Assembly (NCBI GenBank): GCA_035772785.1
Contig: JAOCPU010000002.1
Span: 1,178,001 to 1,242,000, forward strand
Source: Phlebiopsis flavidoalba
Taxonomy: Eukaryota; Basidiomycota; Agaricomycetes; Polyporales; Phanerochaetaceae
Length of the DNA: 64,000 bases
Direction of reading: 5' to 3'
Shown here: in pieces, positions 36,737 to 46,793 of the stretch
Numbering within the stretch: the first letter of the stretch is position 1
Layout: each line of letters opens with the position of its first letter
Notes under the pieces: generated by a model
Database searches by the model: none
The model's input: only the letters and a program-made list of their open reading frames with translations
What the model was told of the DNA's origin: nothing
Program-made: the position numbers and the translations under genes

Positions 36737-37865
36737 TTGGTGTTCTCGACAGCCCTGTGCTCTTTGGCCCTCCACTCGCCGCGCTTACTGGCAGCCTCAC
36801 TCGCTTCTTGTGATACGGACACGAACCAGAATGCGAACGCTAACCAACCCGGAGGCTCCTTTACCCTCGGCGCAGTGGATACCACCTTGTTACTGGAGAT
36901 ATCAATTATCAAGACATCCCCAATGGGGAGACGGGATTTTGGCTCCAGCAGGTTAATGGTGGGTGCCTTTTTTTTCGCACATCGCGTCCCATATATATAC
37001 TCATCTGTATTGTAGCGATTACGGTGAATGGGAAATCTATCACCGTCCCAACTGGTCGCGATGGACTCGCGGCCATTGAACTCGGGCACTACAGGCGTCG
37101 TCATGCCCGATGACGTCCTAACTGCTGCTTTTCGCAAACGTTCCGGCAGTCAAACTCGTCACAACAGGTCAACTTGCTGCCGTGCCACTACGCATTTTGT
37201 GAGTTTGAACCATCGTTTGACGCGCGATGAGTCTTTTGTGACTGAACCACGCCTAGCCTGTGTGATACCGAAGTACCGTGACGCTCCAGTTTGGAGCAGC
37301 AGTTCCGCGCCGTCGTGGACCATATCGCCCACTGACTTCATCGCCGAGGAGACCACCACAGGGCGTTTGCGTCAGCGCTTTCTTCTCCCTCGGCACGGCC
37401 ACTCACAGGCGGGATCGCTCCCGCCTTCATCTTCGGCGACACCTTCCTCGTACACTCCTCTTTTCCTCCTCACCCGAAACAATGCTGACTAAGTTCACAG
37501 AAGAAAAACGTGTATTCGGTCTACCGCGCGTCCCCGCCCTCAGTCGGCTTCGCACAGCTCTCCGCGAAGGCGCTCGCGCTCAACGGTGCTGAGGGTGCCG
37601 CGCCGTCTGCGTCTGCACCTGACACCGCCGTCACCGTCAGCGTCGGCAGCGGCGGATCCGTGTCGGTCAATGCGGCAGCAACGACGGCCCACTCTGCGGG
37701 GAGCACTGGTGGGTCTGGCGGGTCTGGTGGAGCGTCGCCGACCAACTCGGCGTCCCCAGCAGCGGCTCGGGCATCGAGCAGCAGCGCAGGTAGGGCGGGA
37801 GTCCGTGTGTCTCTGGTGGGAGCTGAGCGTCGGCTGTGCTTGCGGTTGGGGCTGTGATGCTGTAA
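36737..37865 (+). CDS. pepsin-type aspartic protease (family A1), C-terminal lobe with GPI-like tail
   Basis: A secreted or wall-bound peptidase. Visible blocks are DTDTNQNANANQPGGSFTLG (36815-36870), then LVTGDINYQDIPNGETGFWL (36885-36940). An intron of about 60 nt (GTGGGTG...TTGTAG) leads to TVNGKSITVPTGRDGLAAI and the second catalytic motif DSGTTGVVMP (37075-37108), where one extra A breaks the frame. WTISPTDF, AFFSLGT and PAFIFGDTFL follow, then an intron near 37448-37500. The hallmark C-terminal block KNVYSVYRASPPSVGFAQLS (37504-37563) is intact. A Ser/Gly/Ala-rich extension of about 80 residues ends in a hydrophobic tail reading SLVGALSVAVLAVGAVML once two single-base shifts are allowed, like a GPI signal; the stop is at 37863-37865. 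The N-lobe with the first Asp is not visible, so the gene is partial or its 5' exons are beyond recognition. Confidence 0.85.
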
Positions 37866-38287
37866 AGCATATTGAGATGATATGAATCATACGATCAGCC
37901 AAACATATATACATCTTATACCTTGCTTGTGGACTTTGGGACAGTCTAATTTGTCGAACTTGTTGCTACTACCCTGTTTGTGATGCTTTTCAGTCCTCGT
38001 GATGCTGAAAAGACTCTTATATGTGACAACGCTGCCAATAAACTATTGGGCATTACGTCTATCAGGTTTAAACTTCCTATAGCCCATCAATGCCAACCTA
38101 TCGAAAGCATAGAGGAAGGCATCTCATTCGGGGCTGGAGATTTAGAGCGTACAATATAATATCAAAAGAGAACATACATCCAGTGTTCGGACAGACGAAA
38201 CACAAGGACCACGAAGTAGTAAGTAGAGGGTCCGCGCTTGTGGTGGTTTACGAGTACAAACGGCGATTGTTGCGAGCACGACCGAGC
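37866..38287. other. intergenic region between convergent 3' ends
   Basis: This is the space between the aspartic protease stop and the C terminus of membrane-family copy 5. No gene is seen. Confidence 0.5.
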
Positions 38288-39626
38288 TTAGAGTTCCGCC
38301 ACACCGTTGTAATGCACTCCTGCGGGCTGATACCCGTTCTGCGCAGGTGGAGAACACCGCCGACCCACGCGTGCTCTGGCTGTACACGCTATTTACGTTC
38401 GGCTGGGCATCAGGGAACGTACTCGGGTCGTCGGGGTTCTGCAATCACACCACTCATGAGCAACGTAAACGCACACGGGCTGTCACGACCACTTACATAA
38501 AGCCGCCCAACGCTGTTCGTGTTCGTCTGAGGACACAGTTGGTACGACGAAGCCCCGGCGCTGTTGGCGAGAACCGTTGTCTTCTCGTGGTCGGGCGAGT
38601 ACGGTGTCGTGATCATAGGCGGCGGAGAGGGCTGGCGGAACTGCGCGGATGGTGGGCGGGCGTTGGGCGCTGCGGCGGGCGGTACCAGAAGAAAAGGAGG
38701 CCCTGCCAGCACGAGCGCACCGCCAACGCCTCCGACGACGCCGCCGACAATGGGGACCGACGTTGCTCTTCTTGGATGTTGAAGATGAGGTGACGCCTGT
38801 TGGTGCACCTGAGGCGCTCGAGGAAGAGGTGGAGCCTGAGGCGAGGTGGAAAAGTGCGGAGCTGGAGCTGGGAATAGAGGAGGTGCTTCCGGAGCCAGAC
38901 GCGGTCACTTCGGTGGTGTTTTGCGCTGCATACGCTTTTGCAACGGTGAGGTTCCAGTTATCGTCGGTTTGCACGTCCAAATACGCCCATGCTGGGATGG
39001 CCGTACCAACAGGTACTGATGTCGGGAATCTACAACCATGCATTGAGAAAGTCAGAGGCATAAGGAGGACATTGTGGCGCACTCTTGTACAAATTTTCCA
39101 GTCGTACAGTTCGTTGTCCACGTCGACCATCTGGAGCAACAGGGATTAGAAACGTCGCCACAAAATGGTATTGGAGTACTAACGGAAGCATGTCGTCGCC
39201 TTGGCATGTCGAGCATGCTGCAAGCATAGAGTAGGAATACAGTATTACAGTAACAATCATCCGCGGAACCCATAGGAAGGGTGTAATGGTGGTCTGCAGC
39301 CAGCGCTTCAACGTATGCGCCTGCACAGGTGTGTCAGTCATCGGATTGGAGATGTGGGACGTTCAAAAATGAGGTAAACATACCGGATGGGTCGCTGAGG
39401 CAGGCTCCGTCGAGATAGGCAGCAATCAAGCAAGGACTCTGGCTTTTGGAGTTGAAGGTCTGCACACACGATAATTCAATGCTCCGGCCAGCCCGACGCC
39501 ACGATTTGCTCACCCAGTCGAATCCTGCCTGACAAGTAGCCTGGGAGATTTGAGCAGTGACGCCATGCCACAAAGGCGAGGACGAGGACGAGAGAACATC
39601 GAAACGGCGCGAGTCTTGGTGACATG
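38288..39626 (-). CDS. Ser-rich single-pass membrane protein of a repeated family, copy 5 (most complete)
   Basis: ATG 39626 gives MSPRLAPFRCSLVLVLAFVA, a signal peptide. Then come TFNSKSQSPCLIAAYLDGAC (39460-39400), ACSTCQG near 39205, RWSTWTTNCTT near 39130, FPTSVPVGTAIPAWAYLDVQ (39030-38970), NWNLTVAKAYAAQNTTEVTA and a long Ser/Thr stalk (38900-38790). A Gly-zipper helix starting NVGPIVGGVVGGVGGALVL follows (38780-38720), interrupted by one extra C in GGTCCCCATTG near 38755. The cytosolic part is Pro-rich with NPDDPSTFPDAQ near 38440. The C terminus is HYNGVAEL with TAA at 38288-38290, matching copies 1 and 2. Short introns separate the ectodomain blocks. Function unknown; layout suggests a surface sensor or wall-anchored receptor. 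Confidence 0.85.
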
Positions 39627-39649
39627 GTGGGCGTACAGACGATGCTGAG

Positions 39650-40400
39650 ACAAAAGACGGGAGCGGGAAGGCCTCGTAGGCGCAAAGCCCCGCACTCAAT
39701 GCGATTTTAATGCATCACCTCGCGCCATCAACAGTTAGCTGGGGGGCTGTGAGATGGATGTGTCGGATAGCGCCAGGAACAGAGATTAGCGCAAGGGCAG
39801 CCAATATCCGTTTTGGCAACTATGAACGCCGAAGCTGGGTCATCTGCAAAGCCCGCATCAAGTTCAGAGGCCAGTAGGATGCATGAAAGCCTCTAGAGAG
39901 GTTGGTAGTATGCGACATACCCACGCGTGCTGTGACGCCGTTGTGCGCGGCTGGAATAACACGGCTTGGCAAACAGGGCTGCAGGCTGATATTTGGGCGA
40001 AATGTCATACTCGTGACATTCAGGGCAGGGGTCAATCGAGTTGGGAACATATGCGGGCGTGATTGGCGGGAGCAAGCCCCAAAAACGATGCGGCGCGCCC
40101 ATCCTGGTCCGATGTTCCGGGTTTCCCGGGGTTACCCGTATTTAGTAAGGCGCATCAATTATAGGTAACGCCCGTCGGTCGCGCCCCTCCTTCGGGCTCA
40201 AGCTCGAACATGACCGAAATCGCAACTTTACTCAAATTCGGGTGCGACGGTGAGGCTTTGTGGCAGCCATAACGTATCGGAATATCATCGGGAAGCCATT
40301 GCGACTTTGCCACAGGCAACCTGGTACAGAAACAAGCGGGATGAATACAGCAATTAGCATAATATTACAAGAAGACTACGTTCATTATTTGTTGACGTAT
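39650..40400. other. gene-free stretch
   Basis: No coding motif is recognised between membrane-family copy 5 and the Rds1-like gene. Confidence 0.4.
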
Positions 40401-40409
40401 TGCATTTAC

Positions 40410-41871
40410 TTAGCCCGCGACGTAAAGCGCAGGACCAGCAACAACGTGCGCGTTCAACAAAGAGACATTGAACGGCGTTACGAAGGGGTTGTCGTCCGTG
40501 ATGAGTACGAATCTGGGGAATTGATCGACGTCAGTAAAACCTCCCATTGAGAGCCATGAGAGGGCTTACATCGTGCCGTTGAAGGTAGCGGTAGTGTTCG
40601 ATCCATAGATGGAGCCTCCTGGTTGTTGAGTGGTCGCAGAATTGTCAGTGATGTTCTCCAGCTCGGTGTAAGTTGTGTTCAACTGGGATATCCATGCAGC
40701 ATACTAAAGTCAAAAAGGTCAGCGGATTTACTAGCACGTATGACGGGGAGGAAGGTACACGCCTTTGCTGCGCCTGCTGAAGTCGAGGTGGTATACGAGC
40801 TGTTAGGTTCCGACCTGTTTGCCCGGGCTATCCCAAGTAAGGTTCAGCTTCAGCTGGTATCCCGGCTGCGACAAAGGCGTCGATCGGTTGTTGCTGACGG
40901 CGGGATACGATTCGTTTGTGAGCGCAGATGCGTTGGGCGAGTTCGTAACGTTCAAAGCCGGGAAGTTCTGGAACTGGATGCGCTGGTTTGGCAAGCGGGA
41001 CAGCTCGTGATGTAGGGTGCGATCCAGGACCATTGCATGCTCTGGGTAATGGCAGGAGTGAACCAGAACTGATGCGGATATGAGTAATGTCTCAACATTG
41101 AGTATGCAATGTGAACGTACAGGCATTGGGAAGAGGCCCTCGAGTTGGCCTGAAAACCATCTCCTGTCGGCTCTCCGTGGAGATCGACTCAAGGAGAAGC
41201 TGCGCGCTTGCTCGCGAGTTCATGTGTTCGAGAAAGACCGAAAGTACCACTTTCGCCAACACGCGGTGACCTTCATCGAAAAGTCGATGAAGTCGCGTAC
41301 TGTCTCGAAGGGGTACGAGTAGTTGCACGAAAGAGAGGCGTTCTCAGGCGAGAGGATATTGGTGATCAGCTGGGCGTGGGGGCCCGGACTTCCTGCTCAG
41401 CCATGAACTCGATCAGGTATTGGTCGTCATCAGAGACTCCAGCATTTTTGAAGTCGTCTGAAGAGAACTGTGCGGAGACCGTGACGGAAGAGATCGAGCT
41501 CGGATGTACTCTTGATTAGAGACCGAGCGTCTGGAGACGCGTTAAATTCGGCTCAGCCAACCGAGTAGTCGTACACGTACCAGCGACGCGAAATCAAAAT
41601 CGCTCATGGGATTGTATACAGGCCACATCGGTCGGTGAGGTGCCCCAGCCCGCCGGGTGGGATGAACGACGTTGGGGTTGCAGATGAAGCCGCAGACGAG
41701 AACTGGTCTGTCGAGATGGAGGTGGTCGCTTAGCTGAGGTCGATGGGGTCGCAGATGAGAATTGGGTAGTAGAATTTGACGCAGAGAGAGCTGGCCGGCC
41801 TGGGGAGCGGCGTGCACTGCCGCCAAACGGGCTGCTAGCGCGACACCGACAGGGGAAAGATGCCACTTCAT
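40410..41871 (-). CDS. Rds1-like secreted ferritin-like domain protein
   Basis: Homologue of the fission-yeast stress protein Rds1, with a ferritin-like fold; biochemical role unknown. ATG 41871 gives MKWHLSPVGVALAARLAAVHAAP, a signal peptide, followed by a Ser/Pro-rich stretch. VYNPMSDFDFAS lies near 41610. The family core reads SSDDFKNAGVSDDDQYLIEF then MAEQEV (41480-41395), VFLEHMNSRASAQLLLES and STESRQEMVFR (41240-41155), QFQNFPALNVTNSPNASALT (40975-40915), STPLSQPGYQLKLNLTWDSP, GKQVG and TTTSTSAGA-like sequence. After an intron, QFPRFVLITDDNPFVTPFNV leads to the terminal VVAGPALYVAG and TAA at 40410-40412. Many N-glycosylation sites fit secretion. One shift is an extra C in CAGGCCAACTC near 41150. 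A TATA box lies about 50 nt upstream of the start. Confidence 0.9.
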
Positions 41872-41920
41872 GTTGAAGATGACCTTTGTGGGGTTTGAGT
41901 CAGTCTGCAATCCGAAAGTT

Positions 41921-41930
41921 CTATATATAC
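41921..41930 (-). promoter_or_regulatory. TATA box of the Rds1-like gene
   Basis: On the minus strand GTATATATAG lies about 50 nt before the start codon at 41871. Confidence 0.6.
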
Positions 41931-42769
41931 TGCGCTAGAGGGGCGGATGCGAATACCCCGACGAAAGAGATGACGTCGGGCGGCGGTCAGGTATCGGGAG
42001 CCAATACGTGGGCGGTAGCCGCAGTTTTTGTAAAGCGTTGTGTTCAACGAAGAGGGCGATCGGAAGGTAAGATGGAGTTGCATCCGACCCATAGCGATCG
42101 GCACGCCGGACACGTTCGAGGGGAGGAACTGTACTTCCCTCCTCCATTGGGCCGATGTGGCGCAACTTATGCGCGATGTCCACGCGCTAATATCAAGAAA
42201 TTGGGTCAGACGATTGTGTCACTGCTTGCAAGTAATACTTGAACGGGCCTTACCTTGACATCTCTTCGAATTGCTGGGATTGAAAGTAGCTGTGTCATCA
42301 TGTATGTCATACCCCCGCCTATGTATACCAACTTGAAGTATCTGCTTTGCTTGAAGTTAGTCCTCTTCCCCCCAGCTTGACCCGCCGTCAGCGCTCGTCG
42401 AGGAGGCGTGACGACATCGACGCGACGATCCCCTTTCAGACTTCTCCATGGAAACTATTTTTGCGAAGGACTAGCGCGGTTGGATGTGGGGTCGACTCGA
42501 CCCGCTTGACGCGGTTGAGGAGGAGCGGAAGAAACGAGAGGCCACGGAAGCAACCGAGGGATCAATAATTTAGGACCTGCGCCTGTTGTCGAAGGGTCAA
42601 GCTTTAGAGGCTTTCAGGCGGGGTGGGATGTCATTGCGATTCCAGCGATACAAGATTTGAGGAAAACAAGAGCGAAGAGTAGGCCAAAATATACAAGCGA
42701 GAGCAATCGCAAGAGGAGAGATCGGTAAGTAATCAGATCATACGTTGTACAAGCAGAGTAAAAGAGACA
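41931..42769. other. gene-free stretch
   Basis: No gene is recognised; a short Arg-rich plus-strand frame at 42347-42568 has no motif. Confidence 0.4.
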
Positions 42770-42771
42770 GT

Positions 42772-44656
42772 CAAGATCGAGCACATAGATTCTCGTGAGT
42801 CAACCACGGAAAGAAATCAGTAAAATAGGGAATTGAATAGGAGAGATCATCGTTTCTTCGCAGCAGAAACTCGCTCGCCATACGTGAAAGGCTGCTGAAC
42901 CTGCTGGGGCCGGCCTCACGGCCATCTTCGGATGCGGACTGCGATGAGCGGTGAGCCGACCTCAGATTGTGATACACAGGCATGCCGGTCCCACTGCGCA
43001 AGCGTCAGCGAAAATAGCAGCACGGAAGGGCGAAAATCCGCCTACGTTGTTAGATCGGCGGGATTCCGATAGGGTGACCTCATGTCCTCGGTGTGGACGA
43101 ATGGGGCTCAAACAGGAGCGGCGTGGGACTCAAGCCACAGCTACTCAACGAGCTCTCGTCCTTCACCGCCGCGCTATCCTCTTCGCTCTCGTTCACCGGA
43201 GGAGCAGTCTCGGACGACCGCGGACTCTGTGCAGACCGTGTCGGGCTCGGAGCAGCGGGTTCGGATAGCCGCGGGCTCTGCGTAGACCGCGCCCATTTTG
43301 GCAGCGGCTGGTTGCAGCGAGAACAGTCTCCCGGGCCTGCAACTGTAGGGCGCAAGGCCGACAACTTGGGGAGCGGCCGAAGGCACTCGCGGCACGCTTT
43401 GTATCGCAGCGGCGTGCTGGAGGATCCGGACTCGGACCACGCTTTGGAGAGGCGCCTGGCCGACGGGGGTGTGGCAGGGCGAGAGGACTCGGAAATGGGC
43501 TCTGTCTGTGCGCGTTGCACGGGCGGGGCCCTGCTCTTGGGGGTAGACGGCGACTTATGTGTCTTGGGTCGAGAGGGTGTTTTGGAGTGGTCCTCTGCTT
43601 CGCTCTCAAGTTCGGTGGCTTCCGGGTCGGTGTGGAGGACAACGTTGGGTTTCTTTCCCTTGGCTTCCCTTTTGGCCCTCTGTGCGTCGATTTTCTCGCG
43701 TTTATTCTCATGGTGAGAGGGACCCTCTTCCGGCTCAAGGATCGTCTTTCCTGTCGCAGGGGAGCTGGAGGAGGACAAGGTCTCGCTTTTTGTAGCGGGC
43801 TGTTTATTCTTCGCCTCAGAGGTCGCGCGAGCGACGTCCTCAGTCCATTCATCAAGAGAGTCCGCAGAGAAGTATTGCGAGCTGCGGCTGCTCTCCCGGG
43901 ATAGATTTGGCCTGGCAGGTTCTGTCCTTCTTTTTGGAGGGCTACTGACGCTCTCATCCCAAGCAGGGACATTATTCGACGCCCTGTTCTCCCGACCTCG
44001 CGCTCGCGGAGACTGTGTACGTGGAACACTGGGATCACGACGCGGAGGCGACCTCGCAGGAGGCACATCAGAGTCGTCATCCGACGGCACCACCACAGGC
44101 TCCGTCTGTGCGTTCCTATCCCGCGGCGTGTCCTCGCCCCGCACCGCCTCCTCCCGCCGCGTCGAACGAGGCGTGTGGGGCTGCTCGGGCGGCGGCGTAG
44201 GCAAAGGCCCGCGCTCGGCGTCTCTGGGCTGCGCACGCGCGCGAGCACCGTTGCCCCGTGGGGCGCCGTTGCTCGCGGGAGTGGTGCCTGCGCGGGCCAT
44301 CCTTGCGCGCGTGGCGGGGTCGGGGACGTAGGATACGTCGGAGTCGGTGTCGTCGCTGGGCGATGCGGCAGGGTTAGGTGCGGCCTTGATTTTTTCTTCG
44401 CGCTTGAATTGCTTGTACGCAAGCAGCGCCTCGTCGAGGGTCTTGTACCCGCGCTGCGAAGACTTGCTCACACGCCTGAGATCTGTTCACTCACGTCGTT
44501 CCTGCGGGCGGGGTCAGACGCGCTGGAGGAGTCTGCGCAAGCCCTCGAGGACGACGAGCCGCGCGCAGCCCCGAGAATGACGGAGAACACCCACCAATCT
44601 AGGTACACGCCAGGCTTTTTCCCTCTCCGCACGACATATGCAGCATATTTTGGCAT
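42772..44656 (-). CDS. viroplasmin/RNase H1-type N-terminal domain protein with long disordered region and paired CxxC
   Basis: ATG 44656 starts MPKYAAYVVRRGKKPGVYLDW, the pattern of the small hybrid-binding domain shared by RNase H1 and caulimovirus viroplasmin. After one or two introns (acceptor near 44474) the domain continues CEQV and YKTLDEALLAYKQF, with a probable single extra G in between. Then an open stretch of about 440 codons is Ser/Pro/Arg/Glu-rich and predicted disordered. Near its end are CRECLRPLPKLS (about 43405-43370) and GDCSRCNQPLP (about 43335-43300), two CxxC pairs that could bind zinc. No RNase H catalytic domain follows. The long frame stops at 43080. A further exon on the same strand (43001-42772) may supply the C terminus. 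The likely role is nucleic-acid binding, by domain type only. Confidence 0.65.
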
Positions 44657-44659
44657 CAC

Positions 44660-45160
44660 TGCGAGGGTGATCTCTAAGGACCCGGCAGATGCGGGTGGTT
44701 CTGGGGGAATGTTAGAGCGGTCAGAGTCAGTGGGTCGTTTTTGAGGATGGTTGCGGTGCCGTGAGCGCCACCATGGTGGGAATGCGCTGGGAAATATCCG
44801 GCATCAGAACTACGGACATTGGTCAGGCTACTCCAATCTAGCATTTGGCCACATACGACGCTCTCACCGTCGCTGGCCCGCAGGCATATGAGAGAAGATG
44901 CAGAGTCTAAAAGCATGGGATGAGATACTGCGCAGGCTGACGGCGAAGTCGGATGAAAGAAGTCCCAGCGCTAGCACGTCAAAGCGACGATAGGAAACAA
45001 CACTCCACAGGATTGGCTCGATGAGCTCTTCTCACAGGGAAATTAAGCAGCGGGAAACCAAGAGCAGAAAAAATGCCATTAACGAAAGCATGATAGCGAG
45101 TGTAATCCATAGCAGCCCACAGCGCGAATCCCAGATGCGTCTACCGAGTCTGATCCAGAG
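44660..45160. other. gene-free stretch
   Basis: This lies between the 5' end of the viroplasmin-domain gene and the 3' end of ATG27. No motif was recognised on either strand. Confidence 0.4.
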
Positions 45161-45164
45161 TAGG

Positions 45165-46320
45165 CTACACGGCAATGTAGCCGCCTCTGCTCGCAGTCGA
45201 CCGCGGCCGTACTGACGAGCACAGGTGTGAAACGACGTCACGGAGCATGTATGGCACTTCTCGCCAGAAGTCGCGGTGTCTATTCCCCATGTCAGTATCG
45301 AGATTTAGGGGCACATGGGAGATGAGTACACACGGGATTAGATCCATGCCTGAGGCGACCCATATGTAGAGTAGTTGTAGTATGCTCCCAGAGCAAAGTA
45401 CGTCGCGAACGCGAGAAGGAAACTGATAAAGTCATGTCAGAGACAATAACTAGTCTTGGAACATACTTTACTCACAGAAGGAAGAGAACCAGCCCAAGCC
45501 AGACCCTACTGACGACTCGGCTTCGTTGCCAGCATCGTTGTCGGGCTGCTTTTCTGGTGGTTTCTGGGGATCGGGCGAACCAAAGTTGCATCCGGCCGGG
45601 AGCGTACCATTCGACCTGCAGTTCTTTGCCATCATTACGACTTGAACGTCGGGTCACTTGCCTTGTCAGGCTGGCAGAGGATACTTATGTTGAATGATTG
45701 TGGTATGGGGTTGGAAGTGGGAAATAGGGTCTGGGTATTGGGGTCCAGTGAAAACGAGAGATAATTCCCTTGTTGGTGTTGCTTCGGACAATGAGTTTCA
45801 TTAACAGTTCCGAATCCGAATACCTAATAACATACCTGAGATAGCCGTGTACTTGAGGTCATCTCTTGATGGGACCGAGCCAAAGGGATTACCGCAGTGA
45901 TACGCTCGTTCTCGCTTTTTCTTTGATGTTCGTCTTTGTCAGACATGCCCTCGTCCCGGAGTCGCACTGTCAGCAACAACAGGATAGAATTAAGAATAAA
46001 ACTTAGATCTATATGACTTCACATAGTTTCAGTGGAATTGCGTGAAGTCTGCTCACCTGATCCTTGTCTCCGCGACGCCGTCCTTCCGTGTCAGATCCTC
46101 ACAGAGGTTGAACGTGACGGTCGTCTCTGAATTTGGTCGGCGGTTGGTCGCGTCCCGCTCCGAGGTGCGTGAGTTTGTGCTCCCCCTTTAGCGACGTCAG
46201 GTCCCAGTTGTACTGAGCCGTCCGACGTAATCTTGCAGTCGAAGGGCTCCTCGGGGCTGAGACGCGGGTCGCAGCAAAGCAGGAGGAACGCACACACGAC
46301 AGGGCGTGCAAGTTCACGTG
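45165..46320 (-). CDS. ATG27: autophagy-related protein 27 (mannose-6-phosphate-receptor-like)
   Basis: A type I membrane protein that in yeast helps supply Atg9 vesicles and cycles among Golgi, vacuole and phagophore sites. A hydrophobic leader (VVCAFLLLCC) precedes PFDCKITSDGSVQ near 46235, DLTSLKGEHKLTH, then TTVTFNLCEDLTRKDGVAET near 46115-46060. Later exons give CDSGTRACLTKTN (45975), ENERITAVIPLARS, NYLSFSLDPNTQTLFPTSNP, ILCQPDKASDPTFKS and DGKELQVEWYAP. A membrane helix (FLLAFATYFALGAYYNYSTYG, shown here as FLLAFATYFALG then YNYSTYG) follows. The C terminus is HRDFWREVPYMLRDVVSHLC ending SRGGYIAV at 45165, the family's sorting tail. Single-base shifts occur around 46200, 46110 and 45925. 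The initiator codon could not be fixed, because the frame upstream of the leader meets a stop. Confidence 0.91.
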
Positions 46321-46699
46321 TGTTGCTTCAACATCATAGTAAAATGGTAGGGAGGTTACAGCGTGTTACGGGTGGTAGTAGGGTAAAGGAAGGAGAGTTG
46401 CTGGTCGCAGCAGCTGTCTTTAGGGAACGACCGCTTCCCTCAATTACCATATAGGGTCTGTCTTGGAGACTACAGCTGTCTCTCTGCGTTGCTGCTGGTG
46501 CGTGTAGAGCGCTTCTGAGGCTCTGAGACCCCAGGCGTGTCCGCGGGCGGTGCTTATGTAAGACACGCGAGAGGTAGCAGGACCTCAGACAGTGTCATAT
46601 CACGACGCGTACGCACAAGGAGCCATGCACGCTCTGCCCACAAACTACCACACATGCAAACCTCGCCACACTCTGCTACCATCTACAACGCGCTTGGAC

Positions 46700-46720
46700 C
46701 AGCATATATATATAGCTAGC
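46700..46720 (+). promoter_or_regulatory. TATA box of the ataxin-3 homologue
   Basis: CATATATATATAG lies about 80 nt before ATG 46794, in the roughly 470-bp space shared with the divergent ATG27. Confidence 0.55.
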
Positions 46721-46793
46721 TGCACTTGAAGAGAACATAAGACCGGCTACCAACCCCATACAGGCAGGCAGAGCTACTCGCCGCACGTTCAGC

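Noticed and set aside
43093..44744. Plus-strand frames and second minus-strand frame of 409 codons over the viroplasmin-domain gene
   Set aside because: The Ser/Pro-rich codon pattern keeps other phases open; only the 463-codon minus frame links to the N-terminal domain exon.
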